From: Alkalihalobacillus bogoriensis ATCC BAA-922
GTDB lineage: Bacteria > Bacillota > Bacilli > Bacillales > Bacillaceae_F
NCBI RefSeq assembly: GCF_000621445.1
Contig: NZ_KK211279.1
Location: forward strand, 181,587 to 245,586
Length of the DNA stretch: 64,000 bases
Direction of reading: 5' to 3'
The position numbers and the translations under genes are program-made. Shown here piece after piece: positions 62,585 through 64,000 of the stretch. The notes under the pieces were generated by a model. It was not told the origin of the DNA. It ran no database searches and saw only the letters and a list, made by a program, of their open reading frames with translations. Numbering within the stretch: position 1 is the stretch's first letter; each line of letters begins with the position of its first letter.

Positions 62585-63379
62585 CTAAGAAATATAGACT
62601 TCGTGCGCAAAATTTAGGCTTGCCCACTCACCTTCTAATTTAAACAATTCATAAACAGCTTCCCTATCCATCACTGTTTCCTCTATCAAGTTGAATAGTG
62701 TAGAGATAACTGGCTTCTTTTCTGGAAAGTAAAAAAGAAAAATGTCAGCTTGCTCATGTAGGCGCGTTGTCCATATGTGAGAACGTACCATTACCATTGA
62801 ATAGTATTTTCGAATGATTTTACGAGCAAAGCCTTGTATAATTTTTGGTAAGTCTTCACTAGAAGCTGTTTCTATCCTTGTTAATGTTCTTGTAAGCACT
62901 TCACGAATATCACCATTAAAACGGATCGCTATCTCTGGTGAGAGTTTGTAAGGACCAAACTTCTCACCAAGATCCTCACCATGCACACAAACGCATAGTT
63001 CTGCTAGAAATGCATTTTCATAGTAATTCACTGGGTCTACTGTATAGTCATAATAGGCAATCGCGATACCAACTTCACGAACTAAATCAACATATTTTTG
63101 TGATAAACCCGCAGCTAGCTTCCTTAAGTCATCCACTTCACTTGACGACAACTCGCTTTTAAACATAGCAATAATATCCAAATCAGATGTAGCCACAACG
63201 GCTTCCCCTCGTGCGACACTACCGTACACATATATGCTGTGCAATTGCTGATGAAACAAGTTTTTAAGACTCTCTACACATTCTTGTATGCAGGGCAAAT
63301 AGGTTGGCTCAATTTTTTCAAGGCTAACGTCACTCACAATAAATCCATTCTCATCAAGACCATATCCTGATTGTAACAT
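62585..63379 (-). CDS. nucleotidyltransferase-domain protein (AadA-like)
   Basis: 264 residues. N-terminal nucleotidyltransferase core at about 45-85: VYGSVARGEAVVATSDLDIIA, that is GS-x-ARGE followed by DxD, the metal-binding acidic pair. The C-terminal half is helical and might resemble the DUF4111 part of aminoglycoside adenylyltransferases, but the resemblance is loose. It may modify an aminoglycoside or another small molecule; no substrate can be claimed. ATG 63379 is behind GGAGGGAAGTGCTG. Confidence 0.82.
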   Translation of the reverse strand: MLQSGYGLDENGFIVSDVSLEKIEPTYLPCIQECVESLKNLFHQQLHSIYVYGSVARGEAVVATSDLDIIAMFKSELSSSEVDDLRKLAAGLSQKYVDLVREVGIAIAYYDYTVDPVNYYENAFLAELCVCVHGEDLGEKFGPYKLSPEIAIRFNGDIREVLTRTLTRIETASSEDLPKIIQGFARKIIRKYYSMVMVRSHIWTTRLHEQADIFLFYFPEKKPVISTLFNLIEETVMDREAVYELFKLEGEWASLNFAHEVYIS

Positions 63380-63467
63380 CAGCACTTCCCTCCATCCGCT
63401 TCATCTTCTTACATTCATATCCTCCAAAAAACTAGAAGATATAACATCACTACTCGCTAAAAAAATA

Positions 63468-64000
63468 TTACACTAGCCTCTTTTCCGCCCACTTTTTCTC
63501 GTTTGTAAATGAAACAGTAAGCCATTTTTTATAGCCTACATCCTTTGTATGTTGAATAATTTCTTCCCGTATCTCGTCCTGTTCAGATATTGTTACATTT
63601 TTTGAATGTTCATCAACGATGAAATCAATTTCGATAAATAGTTTATTTCCTACTTTTGCGATACGGACAATTGATTCTTGAATATTGTAACGATCTTCAA
63701 TGGAAGCAATGACTTCTTTAAACCTCGTTTGAATAGGTTGGTCTGGTGACATTTCAAGAACTTCTCTAAATGCTTTACTCATTTCAATTATCGGAACTTT
63801 AAGGAAATATCCCGCCACAAGAAGGACCATAAGTGGGTCAACATAAGGAATCACGCTTTGATAAGGCGTAAATGAAAGTAGAACAGCGAAGAAGAAACCT
63901 ACCAAAACTGCTGCACTTAATAACGTATCCATTCTCCACTGGTTCGCTTCAGCCTGAATAAAGCCAGATTTTGCTTTATTTTTATTTAGTAAAAAATATA
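63468..64000 (-). CDS. cation diffusion facilitator family transporter, partial, 5' end off the right edge
   Basis: The C-terminal 177 codons are visible. The frame continues past an internal Met at 63932 to the right edge (FLLNKNKAKSGFIQAEANQW precedes it), so the start is outside. Seen are a loop and membrane helices (RMDTLLSAAVLVGFFFAVLL, DPLMVLLVAGYFLKVPI) and the cytoplasmic CDF C-terminal domain (YNIQESIVRIAKVGNKLFIEIDFIV). Exports divalent metals such as Zn, Mn or Fe. The usual HxxxD of helix 5 is replaced or degenerate here (QWRMD), which may affect the metal choice. Confidence 0.88.
   Translation of the reverse strand, partial: YFLLNKNKAKSGFIQAEANQWRMDTLLSAAVLVGFFFAVLLSFTPYQSVIPYVDPLMVLLVAGYFLKVPIIEMSKAFREVLEMSPDQPIQTRFKEVIASIEDRYNIQESIVRIAKVGNKLFIEIDFIVDEHSKNVTISEQDEIREEIIQHTKDVGYKKWLTVSFTNEKKWAEKRLV

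Overview
The window is AT-rich DNA from a Gram-positive, spore-forming Bacillaceae-type bacterium, possibly an alkaliphilic or soil Bacillus relative. The evidence is strong AGGAGG-type ribosome binding sites, TTG/GTG starts, lipobox lipoproteins, a YjcZ-type sporulation peptide, CcpA cre boxes, YesM/YesN-type two-component systems and an LplABC/YtcQ-type sugar transporter. No rRNA, tRNA, phage or transposase gene was seen. Species cannot be settled from the sequence alone.

Layout. (1) 1-9.4 kb, minus strand: galactoside locus. A YesN-type response regulator (broken by a frameshift in a G6 run) and a YesM-type kinase lie upstream of a lipoprotein/permease/permease ABC importer and lacZ, which runs off the left edge; cre boxes precede the regulator and the binding protein. 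(2) 9.3-26.8 kb: mixed housekeeping and accessory genes: yjcZ-like peptide, AI-2E-family permease, MerR regulator and a MATE pump with a MerR-type promoter, GH43-like glycosidase, DUF817 protein, an ArsR regulator with an SRPBCC-PDZ protein cut by an in-frame stop, BCCT transporter, a GGDEF protein behind a cyclic-di-GMP-I riboswitch, an ECF sigma/anti-sigma pair and a BmrA-like exporter. (3) 26.8-36.2 kb: YtfQRT-YjfF-like sugar ABC importer divergent from a kinase / response regulator / extra sugar-binding lipoprotein triad that probably senses the sugar and drives the importer. (4) 36.5-41.7 kb: five-gene HK-RR-ATPase-permease-permease operon laid out like the linearmycin-resistance lnrJKLMN system. 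(5) 42.4-48.3 kb: Dpp/Opp-type peptide importer. (6) 49.2-62 kb: rhamnogalacturonan-type oligosaccharide locus: AraC membrane regulator, YesL-like DUF624 protein, LplABC-like importer, Gfo/Idh/MocA dehydrogenase, GH105-type unsaturated hydrolase and a GH106-like glycosidase. (7) 62.6-64 kb: nucleotidyltransferase and a cation diffusion facilitator cut by the right edge.

The most unusual content is between genes. Family A is a 25-bp near-palindrome (GGACAT..GTTCCG) found in five clusters. Four clusters have two copies in one orientation followed by two in the other, at almost constant spacing (starts near 0, 50, 110 and 160). Family C is a tandem array of a 27-nt hairpin alternating with a 25-nt pyrimidine-rich linker (three arrays); one unit has a changed stem on both arms, so pairing is kept. 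Family B is a dispersed element of about 130 bp in four full or partial copies. No mobility gene for any of them lies in the window.

Common logic: three sugar importers each have a local AraC-type regulator. Two of them (galactoside and rhamnogalacturonan-type) carry perfect cre boxes and share TTGTACTTTTTT-like direct repeats upstream of the binding-protein gene.
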